Shown here one piece after another: positions 8,186 through 17,199 of a stretch of DNA of 35,671 bases. The notes beneath the pieces were generated by a model that did no database searches, was not told the origin of the DNA, and saw only the letters and a program-made list of their open reading frames with translations. Origin of the DNA: Hyphomicrobiales bacterium (GTDB lineage Bacteria > Pseudomonadota > Alphaproteobacteria > Rhizobiales > Rhizobiaceae); assembly GCA_002400845.2 (NCBI GenBank), contig NVRK02000009.1:1-35671 (forward strand), read 5' to 3'. The translations under genes were made by a program, and so were the position numbers. The first letter of the stretch is position 1. Each line of letters begins with the position of its first letter.

Positions 8186-10801
8186 TCCGTGACAATGTTT
8201 AAACTTATTACCTGAACCGCATGGGCAAGGCTCGTTGCGACCCGTTGATTGCCATTCTGCTGGTATTTCAGCATCTACATCATCCACAGGTTCTACAGGC
8301 GGTGCATTTGGATCGTTTTGAACAACATCCACTAACGCCATTTGCGTTGTTACGGTTTCGCGAAGGTTTAAAAGTAAAGTTTGGAACAGCTCAAAACTTT
8401 CACCCTTATATTCTTGTAATGGATCGCGCTGACCGTATCCTCTAAAGCCTACGACAGAACGTAAGTGGTCAAGGTTTACTAGGTGTTCGCGCCACAAACC
8501 ATCAAGGGCTTGTAAGGTAACAGATTTTTCGACGTATTTTGAAACATCTTCTCCGAAACGTTCCGCTTTTTCTTTTGCCATTTTACCAGTAGTTTCCAGA
8601 AGGCGCTCAATAATATCTTCGTCGACAATGCCTTCTTCTTTGGCCCATTCATCAACGGGAATATCGACATTGAATATTTTTCTAACACTTTCGCGCAATC
8701 CATCTACATCCCATTGCTCAGCATAAGCTTTTGCAGGAATATGTTTTGCGACCAGTTCTTCAATAACTTCTTCGCGCATATCTGCAACAGTTTCAGAAAT
8801 GTCTTCCGCTTTCATTAAGTCAATGCGCTGTTCAAAGATCACCTTACGTTGATCGTTCATAACGTCATCAAATTTTAGTAGGTTTTTACGAATGTCAAAA
8901 TTACGAGCTTCAACTTTTTGTTGGGCTTTTTCCAGCGCTTTATTAATCCAAGGGTGCACAATTGCTTCGCCATCTTTAAGGCCAAGTTTTCGCAACATAC
9001 CATCCATACGGTCTGAACCGAAAATGCGCATCAAATCATCTTGCAGTGACAAGAAGAATTTTGAATGACCAGGGTCGCCTTGACGACCAGAACGACCGCG
9101 TAATTGATTGTCGATACGGCGGCTTTCGTGACGCTCTGTACCCACAACATAAAGGCCACCAGCTGCAATGGCTTTTTCTTTAAGCTCTTGAACTTCGGCT
9201 TTTATTTTGTCAGCTTTTTTCTCTTTAGCTTTGCCTTCTTTAAGATCAGAAAGTTCTTCTTCTAAACGCATGTCTAAATTGCCGCCCAGTTGAATGTCTG
9301 TTCCGCGACCCGCCATGTTTGTGGCGATAGTAACGCTGCCAGGTACGCCAGCTTGTGATATAATAAAAGCTTCTTGTTCGTGGTAACGTGCGTTAAGAAC
9401 TTTAAAATCTTCAATGCCTTGAGCCGTCAAAAGCTCTGAAAGTTTTTCTGATTTATCAATAGACGTTGTGCCGACCAAAATTGGTTGTCCACGTTTTTTA
9501 CACTCTACAATTAACTCGATGATAGCTTTTATTTTTTCGTCTTCTGTTCTGTAAACTTCATCGTCTTCGTCGATGCGTGCAACAGGAAGGTTTGTTGGTA
9601 CGTCATATACTTCAAGACCATAAATATCGCCAAACTCTTCCGCTTCAGTCATGGCTGTACCAGTCATGCCAGCAAGCTTGTCGTATAGGCGGAAGTAATT
9701 CTGGAATGTAATTGAAGCAAGTGTTTGGTTTTCAGGCTGAATTGTAACGCCTTCTTTTGCTTCTAACGCTTGGTGTTGGCCTTCGCCATAACGACGGCCT
9801 GGCATCATGCGGCCTGTAAATTCATCAATGATGATAACTTCGTCGTCTTTTACGATGTAATCTTTGTCACGTGCGAACAATTTATGGGCTTTTAGGGCGC
9901 TATCTACATGGTGAACCAATGCAACGTTTTCGATGTCGTATAAAGATTCTGTTTCTAAAATACCTTGTTCACGTAAAATGCCCTCAAGTTTTTCAGTGCC
10001 ATCTTCTGTGAAGGTGACGGAGCGCTGCTTTTCGTCAAGTTCATAATCTTCATCGGCTAAAAATGGAATGACTTTGTCCATGGTTACGTAAAGATCAGAT
10101 TTATCATCCAATGGACCTGAAATGATAAGCGGTGTACGCGCTTCATCAACCAAGATGGAATCTACTTCATCGACGATTGCGAAATTGTGTCCGCGTTGAA
10201 CCATAGATTCTAAATCGAACTTCATGTTGTCGCGTAAGTAGTCAAAACCAAATTCGTTATTCGTGCCATATGTAATGTCTTTGGCATATGCTTCGCGGCG
10301 TTCCTCATCTTCGACACCGTTGATGATTACGCCAGTTGTTAAGCCAAGCCATTCGTACAATTTACCCATAGATTCAGCATCACGTGTCGCCAAATAATCA
10401 TTCACAGTAATAACGTGAACGCCTTTACCAGAAAGTGCGTTTAAATAGACTGCCAAGGTCGCAACAAGTGTTTTACCTTCACCGGTACGCATTTCTGAAA
10501 TGTTACCTTCGTCAAGGATCATCGCGCCCATAAGCTGCACATCAAAGGGGCGCATGCCTAATGCACGAACAGATGCTTCTCTAACCACAGCAAAAGCGGG
10601 CGCTAATAGATCATCAAGGCTGGTGCCATCTTCGATTTGCTTACGAAACTCTTTGGTCTTAGCTTTTAATTTAGCGTCGCTTAAAGCGGCCGTTTCCTTT
10701 TCAAGGGCATTAATTTCTTCCACTTTAGGCAAAAGTGTCTTGATCTTACGATCATTAGAAGATCCGAAAAATTTACGTGCTACGCCAGAAAACATACCCA
10801 T
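8174..10801 (-). CDS. secA: preprotein translocase ATPase SecA
   Basis: SecA drives Sec-dependent export through SecYEG. From the ATG at 10799-10801 it has 875 residues. Visible parts are Walker A MRTGEGKT (about 104-111), Walker [22 protein letters not shown], the NBD2 motif [13 protein letters not shown] and the [13 protein letters not shown] box. The C-terminal zinc site C-P-C-x8-C-H (CPCGSG...HCHG) binds SecB and lipid. The start is set by AAGGA about 7 bases upstream and by the family-like [12 protein letters not shown]-terminus. An in-frame ATG at 10867 would add 22 unlikely residues. The gene stands alone, divergent from the parvulin isomerase gene. Confidence 0.97.
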   Translation of the reverse strand: MGMFSGVARKFFGSSNDRKIKTLLPKVEEINALEKETAALSDAKLKAKTKEFRKQIEDGTSLDDLLAPAFAVVREASVRALGMRPFDVQLMGAMILDEGNISEMRTGEGKTLVATLAVYLNALSGKGVHVITVNDYLATRDAESMGKLYEWLGLTTGVIINGVEDEERREAYAKDITYGTNNEFGFDYLRDNMKFDLESMVQRGHNFAIVDEVDSILVDEARTPLIISGPLDDKSDLYVTMDKVIPFLADEDYELDEKQRSVTFTEDGTEKLEGILREQGILETESLYDIENVALVHHVDSALKAHKLFARDKDYIVKDDEVIIIDEFTGRMMPGRRYGEGQHQALEAKEGVTIQPENQTLASITFQNYFRLYDKLAGMTGTAMTEAEEFGDIYGLEVYDVPTNLPVARIDEDDEVYRTEDEKIKAIIELIVECKKRGQPILVGTTSIDKSEKLSELLTAQGIEDFKVLNARYHEQEAFIISQAGVPGSVTIATNMAGRGTDIQLGGNLDMRLEEELSDLKEGKAKEKKADKIKAEVQELKEKAIAAGGLYVVGTERHESRRIDNQLRGRSGRQGDPGHSKFFLSLQDDLMRIFGSDRMDGMLRKLGLKDGEAIVHPWINKALEKAQQKVEARNFDIRKNLLKFDDVMNDQRKVIFEQRIDLMKAEDISETVADMREEVIEELVAKHIPAKAYAEQWDVDGLRESVRKIFNVDIPVDEWAKEEGIVDEDIIERLLETTGKMAKEKAERFGEDVSKYVEKSVTLQALDGLWREHLVNLDHLRSVVGFRGYGQRDPLQEYKGESFELFQTLLLNLRETVTTQMALVDVVQNDPNAPPVEPVDDVDAEIPAEWQSTGRNEPCPCGSGNKFKHCHGKYV

Positions 10802-11173
10802 CAGGGTTCCTTTAGAAAAATATATATAACCTTGCCAAACAAGCAGGCTATTGGTTTGTCGCTTCATTTGTCGTGGCAGAAAAGTCCTGCCAAATTAATA
10901 AGTCCCGATTTTTTGTTTCATTACATATATTTAATGCAGAACAAGTAGACGGTGTATATCAGGACAGATAAGAGGGAGAAAATGCGATGTCAACGGCAAG
11001 GTCGCACCAAACAAACATAAGAGGACTTAGCAAGGGATAAAATGCTTGTTTTTATGGCGTTTTGGCCTTTAAACAGCAGGTAACTTATTTTTCACGATGT
11101 GGTGAAATTACTTGATAATTATGCTGTTCGCTGTAATTCAAATATCGAAGATAATATCTAATTGGAAAACTTT
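10802..11173. other. 372-bp divergent region between secA and the isomerase gene
   Basis: It must hold both promoters. Visible items are a hairpin (10874-10892) in the secA leader and a TTGATA (11112-11117) 16 bp before TAATTC (11134-11139), a weak promoter candidate for the isomerase. There are also two tiny rightward frames with purine-rich leaders: 10982-11020 (12 residues) and 11042-11083 (13 residues). The micro-frames are not supported beyond that. No RNA gene is recognised. Confidence 0.4.
10874..10892 (-). repeat. hairpin in the secA upstream leader
   Basis: Perfect arms TGGCAG and CTGCCA are separated by 7 bases, centred about 80 bases upstream of the secA start. It could be a 5' UTR structure or an operator. 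There is no recognised secretion-monitor (SecM-like) frame nearby. Confidence 0.35.
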
Positions 11174-12079
11174 ATGATTTATAAAAATATTGTATCTAAA
11201 TTTAATGCATCATGTGCAAAATCTGTTCTGAATAGAATTACTATTTTTACAGCGATGGGCGTCGTATCTGCGGGATTATTTTCAGCTACTGTTTCATCTA
11301 CATATGCTCAAGATGCAAATGCTGTTATCGCCAAAATTGGCAAATTAGAAATAACTGAAAAGCAATTGTCATTTACCCTAGAAGAGATGGCTCAGCAATT
11401 TGCCAGCGTTCCGCAAGCCGATCGTCGTGCGGCAGCCCTTTCTGCATTGATTGATATTAAACTTATCGCAATACTTGCAGAAAAAAAGGGCCTTGGTAAA
11501 GGCGTTGAATTTAAGCAAAGAATGGAATTCTTGCGTGCTCGTACATTGCATAATTCATATTTTGAAAGCGAAATTAGTGAGTCGATAACCGATGAGGCTA
11601 TTAAAGCGCGTTATGAAAAAGAAATTTCAGCGACAAAGCCTGTGAAGCAAGTAAGCGCTAGGCACATTTTGGTGAAAACAGAAGAAGAAGCCAAAGCAAT
11701 TATCGCTGAAATAGAAGGTGGTAAAGACTTTGTCGAACTTGCTAAGGACAAATCTACAGGTCCTTCTGGTCCTAAAGGTGGGGATTTAGGTTTCTTTAGT
11801 GCAGGCCAAATGGTTCCTGAATTTGAAAAAGCTGCATTTGCTTTAGAAAAAGGCGGTGTAACAAAAGAGCCTGTAAAAACTCAATTTGGGTATCACATTA
11901 TCAAAAAAGTAGATGAGCGTGATGCGCCCAAACGTAAATTGGAAGATGTGACAGAGACGGTTCGTCAGGTTTTGCTCCGTGAAAAATATCTTGCGGCGAT
12001 AGAAACAGCTAAAAAAGCAAATGTCCTTGAGATTTTGGACAAGGAATTGAAAACTAAAATCGAAGCTAATCAACGATAG
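11174..12079 (+). CDS. periplasmic parvulin-type peptidyl-prolyl isomerase
   Basis: This protein is a PpiC/PrsA/SurA-like folding factor. It begins with a Sec signal peptide (basic start, hydrophobic core ITIFTAMGVVSAGLF, probable cleavage after STYA). A helical chaperone-like N-domain follows. The parvulin domain spans about residues 155-260, from SARHILVKTEEEA through GGDLGFF and ending FGYHIIKK. Isomerases of this type assist exported and outer-membrane proteins. The ATG at 11174 is preceded by GGAAAA at suitable spacing; the TTG at 11162 would add four residues. It is divergent from secA, and argJ follows after 21 bases. Confidence 0.92.
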   Translation: MIYKNIVSKFNASCAKSVLNRITIFTAMGVVSAGLFSATVSSTYAQDANAVIAKIGKLEITEKQLSFTLEEMAQQFASVPQADRRAAALSALIDIKLIAILAEKKGLGKGVEFKQRMEFLRARTLHNSYFESEISESITDEAIKARYEKEISATKPVKQVSARHILVKTEEEAKAIIAEIEGGKDFVELAKDKSTGPSGPKGGDLGFFSAGQMVPEFEKAAFALEKGGVTKEPVKTQFGYHIIKKVDERDAPKRKLEDVTETVRQVLLREKYLAAIETAKKANVLEILDKELKTKIEANQR

Positions 12080-12100
12080 AACAATATTGGTTGTAAATTG

Positions 12101-13330
12101 ATGTCTGATAAAATTTCACCATTAGCGCCAACCTCTTGGCCGGATCTTCCGGCCCTTGAGGGCGTTTTGCTTGGCAGTGTTGAAGCTGGAATAAAATATA
12201 AAGGCCGTAAAGATTTAACGGCAATTATATTTGAAAAGTCTGCTCAAATTGCAGGGGTGTTCACAAAATCATACTGCCCGTCTGCGCCAGTGGATTGGTG
12301 CCGCAAACATTTGCCTAAGGGCAAAGCGCGCGTGGTTGTCATCAATTCGGGCAATGCAAATGCTTTTACTGGTAAATTGGGCAGTGATGCATCTAATAAA
12401 ACTGCAGTTTTTGCAGCCGATGTTTTTGGCTGTAAAAAGTCTGAAGTTTTTTTAGCGTCTACGGGCGTTATTGGCGAGCCAATGGATGCTTCGAAATTTG
12501 ATAAAAAATTAGCGGCTGTCAAAAAACAAGCGTCTGGTGATGGTTGGGATGAGGCTGCTAAGGCCATTATGACAACGGATACGTTTCATAAAACTGCCAG
12601 CCATTCATTTGAGGTAGATGGCAGAACTTATACGCTAAATGGTATTGCTAAAGGTTCTGGCATGATTGCGCCAGATATGGCGACAATGTTGTCTTTCTTG
12701 GTGACCGATCTGCCTGTGTCTGCTGAAATTTTGCAAAAACTATTGTCAAAACAAATTCATTCTAGCTTTAATGCGATTAGCGTTGATAGCGATACATCTA
12801 CCAGCGACACTGTTTTATTACTGTCTGCCTGTAATGGTCAAAAACCCATTAATTCTACAACGCATAAAGGCGTGAAGCTTCTTAAAAAAGCATTGGATAA
12901 AACATTGCACGAATTAGCCATGCTGATTGTGCGTGATGGGGAAGGCGCTTCTAAACATATTGAGATTACAGTGAAGGGTGCAAAATCTGCAAAGTCTGCA
13001 CGTATAGTTGCTTTATCTATTGCAAACTCACCTTTGGTTAAAACTGCTATTGCTGGTGAAGATGCCAATTGGGGTAGGGTTGTCATGGCGGTTGGCAAAG
13101 CTGGTGAACCAGCGGATCGTGATAAGCTTGATATTTGGTTTGGTGGCTTGCGCGTTGCCTATAAAGGTCAGCGTGATCCTGCTTATAGTGAAGAAGCTGC
13201 ATCAAACGTAATGAAAAGTGATTATATTTCGATTGTTGTAGATCTTAATATAGGCAAGGGAGAATCAACAGTTTGGACTTGCGATTTGACCCATGAATAT
13301 ATTTCCATAAATGCAGATTATCGAAGCTGA
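12101..13330 (+). CDS. argJ: bifunctional glutamate N-acetyltransferase / amino-acid N-acetyltransferase
   Basis: ArgJ recycles acetyl from N-acetylornithine to glutamate in the cyclic arginine pathway. The 409-residue precursor cleaves itself between Ala194 and Thr195; the site [14 protein letters not shown] is intact and Thr195 becomes the nucleophile. The oxyanion-hole region [10 protein letters not shown] is also present. I chose the ATG at 12101; a TTG three bases upstream would add one residue. It follows the isomerase gene closely and precedes the GNAT and MutT genes, a cluster order familiar in Hyphomicrobiales. Whether it also uses acetyl-CoA (bifunctional) cannot be told from sequence alone. 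Confidence 0.96.
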   Translation: MSDKISPLAPTSWPDLPALEGVLLGSVEAGIKYKGRKDLTAIIFEKSAQIAGVFTKSYCPSAPVDWCRKHLPKGKARVVVINSGNANAFTGKLGSDASNKTAVFAADVFGCKKSEVFLASTGVIGEPMDASKFDKKLAAVKKQASGDGWDEAAKAIMTTDTFHKTASHSFEVDGRTYTLNGIAKGSGMIAPDMATMLSFLVTDLPVSAEILQKLLSKQIHSSFNAISVDSDTSTSDTVLLLSACNGQKPINSTTHKGVKLLKKALDKTLHELAMLIVRDGEGASKHIEITVKGAKSAKSARIVALSIANSPLVKTAIAGEDANWGRVVMAVGKAGEPADRDKLDIWFGGLRVAYKGQRDPAYSEEAASNVMKSDYISIVVDLNIGKGESTVWTCDLTHEYISINADYRS

Positions 13331-13398
13331 GAATTTAGATCATAGATCAGCTGTAGAATAGCCAAGAAAAACAATAATAAAGAGCTTAAGTTAGTAAA

Positions 13399-14226
13399 TT
13401 GAACAATCAGAGTATTCAAAATATGCCGCAATTATCGCAGATCAGAAGAATGGAGGCTGTTAGTTTTCGTTCGTTTCCTGCCACCTCTACTGTTTTTGAC
13501 GGAACATGGGCAATTCGCTTAACCGCTGGTCACCCTTCAAAACGATTGAATTCTGTAAGCCCGTTAGACCCATCTGATAGATTGTGGTTAGAAGATCGTA
13601 TTCATAAAGCCGAACAACGCTTTAAAAGTTTTGGGCGTTCATTGGTTTTTAGGCTTACGCCTTTAGCGCCTAAAGGTTTGACAGAGCTTTTGGCAGAAAA
13701 TGGCTGGGAAGAATTTCAAGAAAGCATTGTTATGCTTGCTGACATTAGTAAGTTTGAACTTTCTAAAACAATCGATCAAGTGCCCCTAAAAGACGTAGGT
13801 ACTTGGATCGATAATTTTATCGAGATGTCTGACTACAATACAGATTTAAAGCCTGGGCTTGCCGAAGTAATTGGTGCAACAGAACCTGAAACAGGGTTGT
13901 TTGTTCATTCTAATGACAAGGGCGAAAATGCAAGTGTGTTGCGCTGTGTGCATGATCGTGACTTAGTCGGGGTGTTTGATTTAGTGACGCATCCAGATTT
14001 TTTACGACAGGGTCACGGTAAGGCAGTTATGGAGACCGCATTGCTGTGGGCGCAACGCAAAGGCGCACTTTCTTCTTGGTTACAAGTGGTGGCGGAAAAT
14101 AAATCGGCTATTTCGCTTTATAACTCTATGGGTTTTTCAGAATTGTATCGTTATACCTATTGGAAGCCGCCAGTAGATTCACAAAGTCATGGCGTTTTAA
14201 GAAATGCGGCAATAGCTGCACTTTAA
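13399..14226 (+). CDS. GNAT family N-acetyltransferase
   Basis: The C-terminal half has the GNAT acetyl-CoA fold: VGVFDLVTHPDFLRQGHGKAVM gives motif A (R/Q-x-x-G-x-G/A as RQGHGK), followed by the A-x-x-L-Y-x-x-x-GF helix as AISLYNSMGF. The N-terminal half begins with the LSQIRRMEAVSFRSFPA segment and a WAIRLTAGHPSKRLNSV block seen in alphaproteobacterial homologues beside argJ. The substrate is unknown. The start is uncertain: TTG 13399 gives 275 residues, and ATG 13423 or ATG 13450 would be shorter; none has a strong ribosome site. It probably forms one transcript with argJ and mutT. Confidence 0.88.
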   Translation: MNNQSIQNMPQLSQIRRMEAVSFRSFPATSTVFDGTWAIRLTAGHPSKRLNSVSPLDPSDRLWLEDRIHKAEQRFKSFGRSLVFRLTPLAPKGLTELLAENGWEEFQESIVMLADISKFELSKTIDQVPLKDVGTWIDNFIEMSDYNTDLKPGLAEVIGATEPETGLFVHSNDKGENASVLRCVHDRDLVGVFDLVTHPDFLRQGHGKAVMETALLWAQRKGALSSWLQVVAENKSAISLYNSMGFSELYRYTYWKPPVDSQSHGVLRNAAIAAL

Positions 14227-14263
14227 TTGGGCCGTATTGCTGGGTGGCGAGTGGTTTGGGGTT

Positions 14264-14680
14264 ATGAACAAAAAACATTCAAGAAAATTAGTGTTGGTAA
14301 GTGCCTGTGCCTTAATTGATGCCGATGATAGAATATTGCTTGCACAGCGCCCAGAGGGAAAATCTATGGCTGGGCTATGGGAATTTCCGGGTGGAAAAAT
14401 TGAAGTGGGTGAAACAGCACAAGCTGCTTTAATGCGTGAATTGCAAGAAGAATTAGGGATAACCACTTGGGAATCCTGCCTAGCACCTCTTACATTTGCA
14501 AGTCATTCTTATGATGATTTTGATTTATTAATGCCGCTTTTTGTTTGCAGAAAGTGGGATGGTTATCCAATGGCAAAAGAAGGGCAGGTGTTGAAATGGG
14601 TTCGAGCCAAGAATTTGCGCGATTTTGAGATGCCAAAAGCTGATGAGCCACTTATTCCCGCGTTAATCGAACTTTTATAA
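14264..14680 (+). CDS. mutT: MutT-type Nudix hydrolase (8-oxo-dGTP diphosphatase)
   Basis: The 138-residue protein has a complete Nudix box G-x5-E-x7-R-E-U-x-E-E-x-G-U, starting at the GGKIEVGE segment and running to RELQEELGI. The flanking AQRPEGKSMAGLWEFPGG and the late DEPLIPAL are typical of MutT, which hydrolyses 8-oxo-dGTP to prevent A:T to C:G mutation. The ATG at 14264 (MNKKHSRKLVLVSACALID) matches the family N-terminus; a TTG at 14237 would add nine residues. It is last in the argJ-GNAT-mutT run. Confidence 0.93.
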   Translation: MNKKHSRKLVLVSACALIDADDRILLAQRPEGKSMAGLWEFPGGKIEVGETAQAALMRELQEELGITTWESCLAPLTFASHSYDDFDLLMPLFVCRKWDGYPMAKEGQVLKWVRAKNLRDFEMPKADEPLIPALIELL

Positions 14681-14711
14681 ATTAATGATATTATTTAAAA
14701 CATCTTGGCTA

Positions 14712-14736
14712 ATGTAACTCTAACATTGAGTTACAT
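14712..14736. repeat. perfect hairpin after mutT
   Basis: Nine-bp arms ATGTAACTC and GAGTTACAT are separated by 7 bases. It lies 31 bases after the mutT stop and 30 bases before the next small gene. No T-run follows, so it may be a weak terminator, an mRNA-end structure or an operator for the small genes. Confidence 0.5.
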
Positions 14737-14766
14737 AGTCTATTCTAACGTATTTGGAATTTTAAA

Positions 14767-15033
14767 ATGTATCATATTTCAAAATCGATATTTCTAAGTC
14801 TCTCTGAATTTACTAAGTGTAATTCTGGTAGCGCGCATCAACAAATAGCAGTGTTATTTGGAGCAGTTGGTATAGCGATGGCTGTACTTTTAGTGCCGTT
14901 ATTAAATGATGCAAGCCAAAATTATGCGTTTAATAAAGCTGTTGGAATTGATAGAATGACCACGAGTTCTATTCGAAAAAGCTCTACGCCTAAAAGACGG
15001 ATCGTTAGAAAAAGCGTTCTTGATTATCAGTAA
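14767..15033 (+). CDS. 88-residue small membrane protein, function unknown
   Basis: It has one transmembrane segment (about residues 27-47, AVLFGAVGIAMAVLLVPLL). A short extracytoplasmic-type region follows, then a basic C-terminus with the pattern I-D-R-M-T-T-S-S-I-R-K and R-R-I-V-R-K-S-V-L. I do not recognise a named family. I have a faint, unverified memory of short Hyphomicrobiales proteins with an IDR-x-T-T-x-S-I and R-R-S-V-L ending. The ATG at 14767 has only a weak GGA upstream. The Flp-type pilin gene follows in the same direction after about 107 bases. Confidence 0.6.
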   Translation: MYHISKSIFLSLSEFTKCNSGSAHQQIAVLFGAVGIAMAVLLVPLLNDASQNYAFNKAVGIDRMTTSSIRKSSTPKRRIVRKSVLDYQ

Positions 15034-15140
15034 GCGAGTAAAAAATAATAATTAATTTCTGATTGCAATTAATAAAATAACAACCATTTAGATGTAAGTA
15101 AAAGTTGGTGGGAACTTGAAGTAAAATGGGGAAAGTACCA

Positions 15141-15305
15141 ATGATCTGTCACTTTTTAAAAGACACAAAAGGCGCAGCCGCAATTGAATATGCATTAATA
15201 GCTTCGCTTGTAAGCATTGTTGTTGTTGGTGGTTTTGTTGCACTTGGTTCCAGCATGGAAGGCACTTTTGAATATATTAAAGATTCTGTCTTGGCGATTT
15301 TATGA
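15141..15305 (+). CDS. Flp-type IVb pilin
   Basis: The 54-residue protein has a short basic leader ending in K-G and then A-A-A-I-E-Y-A-L-I-A. That is the Flp prepilin peptidase site (cut after Gly) with the hallmark Glu5-Tyr6 of the mature pilin, followed by a hydrophobic helix (SLVSIVVVGGFVAL). Such pilins normally assemble a Tad/Flp adhesion pilus made by the cpa/tad genes, none of which is in this window. An in-frame ATG at 15126 would add five residues and has GAAG upstream, so either start is possible. Its TGA overlaps the stop of the opposing methyltransferase gene by 6 bp (15300-15305). Confidence 0.88.
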   Translation: MICHFLKDTKGAAAIEYALIASLVSIVVVGGFVALGSSMEGTFEYIKDSVLAIL

Positions 15306-16181
15306 TAAAAAATCAGATAATTTATGTTCAGCTGCGCCTGGTTTAAGTGGCTTTTGTTGGCTTGCATGATCTTTCCACCCAGATAAAAATGTACAACTAA
15401 TTTCTACTGGAAGTTTAGAATCATTTGCTGAGTAGCGCTCTTTATAAAGATTTAGTGCTTTTTCCCATATTGCTTTGGAAATATTATTTGTATTTTGTCC
15501 CATATGGGTTGCACCGACGTTTCGTAAGTCTGAAACTAATTTCTTTATCGATGAATAACGAATTGTGCGTTGCTCAACGTCTGCAACTGGAAGTTTGAAA
15601 TTGGCGCGTCTTAAAAGATCTCCCAATTGACGAACTTGCGGAAACGGATCAACGCGCATGCTTGCGCCCGATTTTAATTGCATTTCTGCCTCTACCAAGC
15701 ATTCATTCAAAGCTTCTAAAGTACCTTGCGATGGCAGTACTGCTGCAAATAGACCGTCTGGCTTTAGAGATTTATTTATCTGAGCAAATGCGCCAGGTAA
15801 ATCGTTCATCCAATGAAGATCAAAAATTGAAATTATGAGATCATATGCTTGGCTGGGTAGTTCTAAGTTTTCACTTGCTGCAAAATTATCAGTTGTGTGT
15901 TGGCTTGCGCCAAGGGTGGGGAAAGCTATTTGAGTAAATATACCATTTGTATTTTTCGCATGATTTTTAATTATAGTTTCTAATTCCGCTGAAAATCCGT
16001 TTTGAAATAATATGGCAATGTTCTTAAACTCTCTGTTGGTGACAGATAGTCGGTCAGCTAATACTTCACTCATTTCTTTGTGAAGGAAATAGCTGTCTTG
16101 CTTAGCGCAAATTTGTGCGCGGTTTTGAGCGCGCTGTTTGGCGTTGCGTCTTTTAATAGGATCAAAAATAATATTCTGCAT
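15300..16181 (-). CDS. class I methyltransferase-like protein (BioC/NDUFAF5-like), atypical SAM loop
   Basis: At 293 residues it resembles alphaproteobacterial BioC-like proteins related to mitochondrial NDUFAF5, which modifies an arginine of a complex I subunit. Landmarks are the N-terminal FDPIKRRNAKQRA, the mid-region YDLIISIFDLHWMNDLPGAF followed by LKPDGLFAAVLPSQGTL, and the C-terminal SQQKPLKPGAA. The usual glycine-rich SAM motif I is not apparent: the expected strand reads NIAILFQNGFSAELE. It may bind SAM poorly or have another role. It is divergent from comF, a pairing I recall in Hyphomicrobiales. The upstream ribosome site is weak. Confidence 0.75.
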   Translation of the reverse strand: MQNIIFDPIKRRNAKQRAQNRAQICAKQDSYFLHKEMSEVLADRLSVTNREFKNIAILFQNGFSAELETIIKNHAKNTNGIFTQIAFPTLGASQHTTDNFAASENLELPSQAYDLIISIFDLHWMNDLPGAFAQINKSLKPDGLFAAVLPSQGTLEALNECLVEAEMQLKSGASMRVDPFPQVRQLGDLLRRANFKLPVADVEQRTIRYSSIKKLVSDLRNVGATHMGQNTNNISKAIWEKALNLYKERYSANDSKLPVEISCTFLSGWKDHASQQKPLKPGAAEHKLSDFLS

Positions 16182-16276
16182 TTTGCATCACTAGCGCAGC
16201 TTATGACGTATTAAAAGAAAAGAGTCGCCATATGTAATTAAATTTCTTAGCTTAGAAAAATTAACTTAGGTGCTTT

Positions 16277-17107
16277 ATGAAATTCATTGCGCAAAAATCA
16301 TTAAGAAAAAAGATAAGTGCTTCTTTAGAGGCTATAACTTGTTCTGTTTCTGCCGCCACATCCAATCTAGGGACTGGGGCAAGTTTAGGCATTAATGTTG
16401 TTCGCGATTGGATTGTTCCTCCTACTTGTTTGATGTGTGATGCAATTGTTGTCCAGCCAGGCGGTTGTTGTTCTAAATGTTGGGGCACTATACGTTTTGT
16501 CGCGCGACCTTATTGCGAAGTATTAGGCTCTCCATTTTCGTATGATATGGGACAAGGCGCTGTCTGCGCCGATGCAATTGCTAACCCGCCGCCATTTAAC
16601 CGTGCGCGAGCCGCTGTTTTATATGATGATCCTATACGCCGTCTTATATCTGGTTTGAAATATTCTGACCGATTAGATGTTGCGCCATGGATCGCAAAAT
16701 GGATGGCAAGGGCTGGCCGTCAATTGATTGAAGAAAATCCCATTGTGATACCTGTGCCGCTTTATAAAACGAGATTATTAACGCGCAGGTTTAATCAGTC
16801 TGCTGAGATTGCGCGCACGATCTGTAAAGATAAAAATCTTGAGTATAGACCGCAGGCATTAAAGAGAATTAGAAAAACAAAACAGCAGGTAGGTTTATCG
16901 CGGCAAGAGCGAGCCCAAAACGTATCGGGTGTCTTTATTGTTCCGCCGGAATATGGTGCAGAATTAAAAGGCAAATCAATATTGCTCATTGATGATGTAT
17001 TGACTACTGGAGCAACGGTTAGCTCTGCGGCTAAAGCTTTAAACCGTGTTGGGGTGGCATCTGTTGATGTATTAACGTTTGCTAGAGTTGAAAGCTTCGA
17101 CATGTGA
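16277..17107 (+). CDS. comF: ComF family phosphoribosyltransferase-like protein
   Basis: This 276-residue protein has a Cys-rich N-terminal finger: CLMC and later CCSKC, then a Cys in RPYCEVLG. A C-terminal phosphoribosyltransferase-type domain follows, with the PRPP loop LLIDDVLTTGATVSSA. ComF homologues are linked to DNA uptake and recombination in competent bacteria, but they are widespread in non-competent species and their reaction is unknown. AGGTG lies 5 bases before the ATG. The gene begins about 95 bases from the divergent methyltransferase gene. Confidence 0.92.
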   Translation: MKFIAQKSLRKKISASLEAITCSVSAATSNLGTGASLGINVVRDWIVPPTCLMCDAIVVQPGGCCSKCWGTIRFVARPYCEVLGSPFSYDMGQGAVCADAIANPPPFNRARAAVLYDDPIRRLISGLKYSDRLDVAPWIAKWMARAGRQLIEENPIVIPVPLYKTRLLTRRFNQSAEIARTICKDKNLEYRPQALKRIRKTKQQVGLSRQERAQNVSGVFIVPPEYGAELKGKSILLIDDVLTTGATVSSAAKALNRVGVASVDVLTFARVESFDM

Positions 17108-17111
17108 CTTT

Positions 17112-17154
17112 ACATAACAAGTAAGTGGACATAACAAAGCAAATAGACATAAAT
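17112..17154 (+). repeat. three spaced ACATAA direct repeats before grxC
   Basis: ACATAACAA occurs at 17112-17120 and 17129-17137, and ACATAAATG at 17147-17155. The spacing is 17 and 18 bp. They fill the gap between comF and grxC. They could be protein-binding iterons or a decayed tandem repeat; no known motif is recognised. Confidence 0.5.
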
Positions 17155-17199
17155 GCAGATTGAATGTCTGGTTTAAGTTAAAGTATTGAAGGAAATAAA

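Noticed and set aside
11042..11083. 13-residue rightward micro-frame MLVFMAFWPLNSR as a leader peptide
   Set aside because: The purine-rich site is only 4-5 bases from the ATG, there is no known arrest motif, and conservation cannot be tested here. It is mentioned only as a lead.
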